Shown piece by piece: positions 6,967 to 7,020 of a stretch of 7,020 nucleotides of DNA. A model generated the notes under the pieces. The model saw nothing but the letters and a program-made list of their open reading frames with translations. It had not been told where the DNA came from and ran no database searches. Source of the DNA: Flammeovirgaceae bacterium (GTDB lineage: Bacteria; Bacteroidota; Bacteroidia; Cytophagales; Cyclobacteriaceae); assembly GCA_003229495.1 (NCBI GenBank), contig QIEB01000610.1:1-7020 (forward strand). The letters are read 5' to 3'. The first letter of the stretch is position 1, and the number at the start of each line of letters is the position of its first letter. The translations under genes and the position numbers were made by a program.

Positions 6967-7020
6967 CTAATAACCCAAATTATCCCATGGTTTAATATCA
7001 GTAATCCTGATATACTCCTG
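6967..7020 (-). CDS. Possible C-terminal end of a further minus-strand gene (partial)
   Basis: Reading the minus strand inward from the right edge, one frame gives EYIRITDIKPWDNLGY followed by TAG at 6967-6969, that is 17 residues after an initial Q. The mix of charged, aromatic and hydrophobic residues looks like a genuine protein end, and the frame would place another gene upstream of, and in the same direction as, the ASST-family gene. A second minus-strand frame is also open to the edge here, and the stretch is too short to name a family or judge coding bias. This is a tentative call. Confidence 0.25.
   Translation of the reverse strand, partial: QEYIRITDIKPWDNLGY

Overview
This window most likely comes from a Bacteroidota genome, probably a free-living aquatic or marine relative of Flavobacteriia or Cytophagia. 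The evidence is indirect. Intergenic DNA is AT-rich, no gene has a convincing Shine-Dalgarno sequence at its start, and the gene families fit: a MASE1 histidine kinase with the SHDLRAP signature, an APH/class III aminotransferase fusion, and a lipoprotein-like aryl-sulfate sulfotransferase. No rRNA, tRNA, CRISPR array, transposase or integrase was found.

Layout: (1) 1-1634, minus strand: most of a membrane histidine kinase, with a MASE1 sensor, coiled coil, HisKA and HATPase_c. The left edge cuts it just after the G2 box. (2) 1635-1815: the divergent intergenic region. (3) 1816-4140, plus strand: a 774-residue fusion of an APH/hydroxylysine-kinase-like domain to a PLP-dependent class III domain of the AGXT2L (phospho-amine phospho-lyase) type. 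(4) 4142-5092, plus strand: a D-isomer-specific 2-hydroxyacid dehydrogenase starting one base after the previous stop codon, so almost certainly in the same operon. (5) 5093-5125: a short convergent gap with no visible hairpin terminator. (6) 5126-6826, minus strand: an exported, probably lipid-anchored arylsulfotransferase-family beta-propeller protein. (7) 6827-7020: an AT-rich upstream region, with a possible 17-residue C-terminal end of another minus-strand gene at the right edge.

Working model (inference): the two plus-strand genes form a small catabolic module. The fusion enzyme would phosphorylate the hydroxyl of an amino alcohol or hydroxy-amino acid. Its second domain would then eliminate phosphate and ammonia from the phospho-intermediate to give a carbonyl product. 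The dehydrogenase would reduce a 2-oxoacid or oxidise a 2-hydroxyacid arising from this or a neighbouring step. The substrate cannot be read from the sequence. The histidine kinase is divergent from this operon and could sense a related signal, but only gene order supports that. The sulfotransferase gene is convergent with the operon and need not be related in function.
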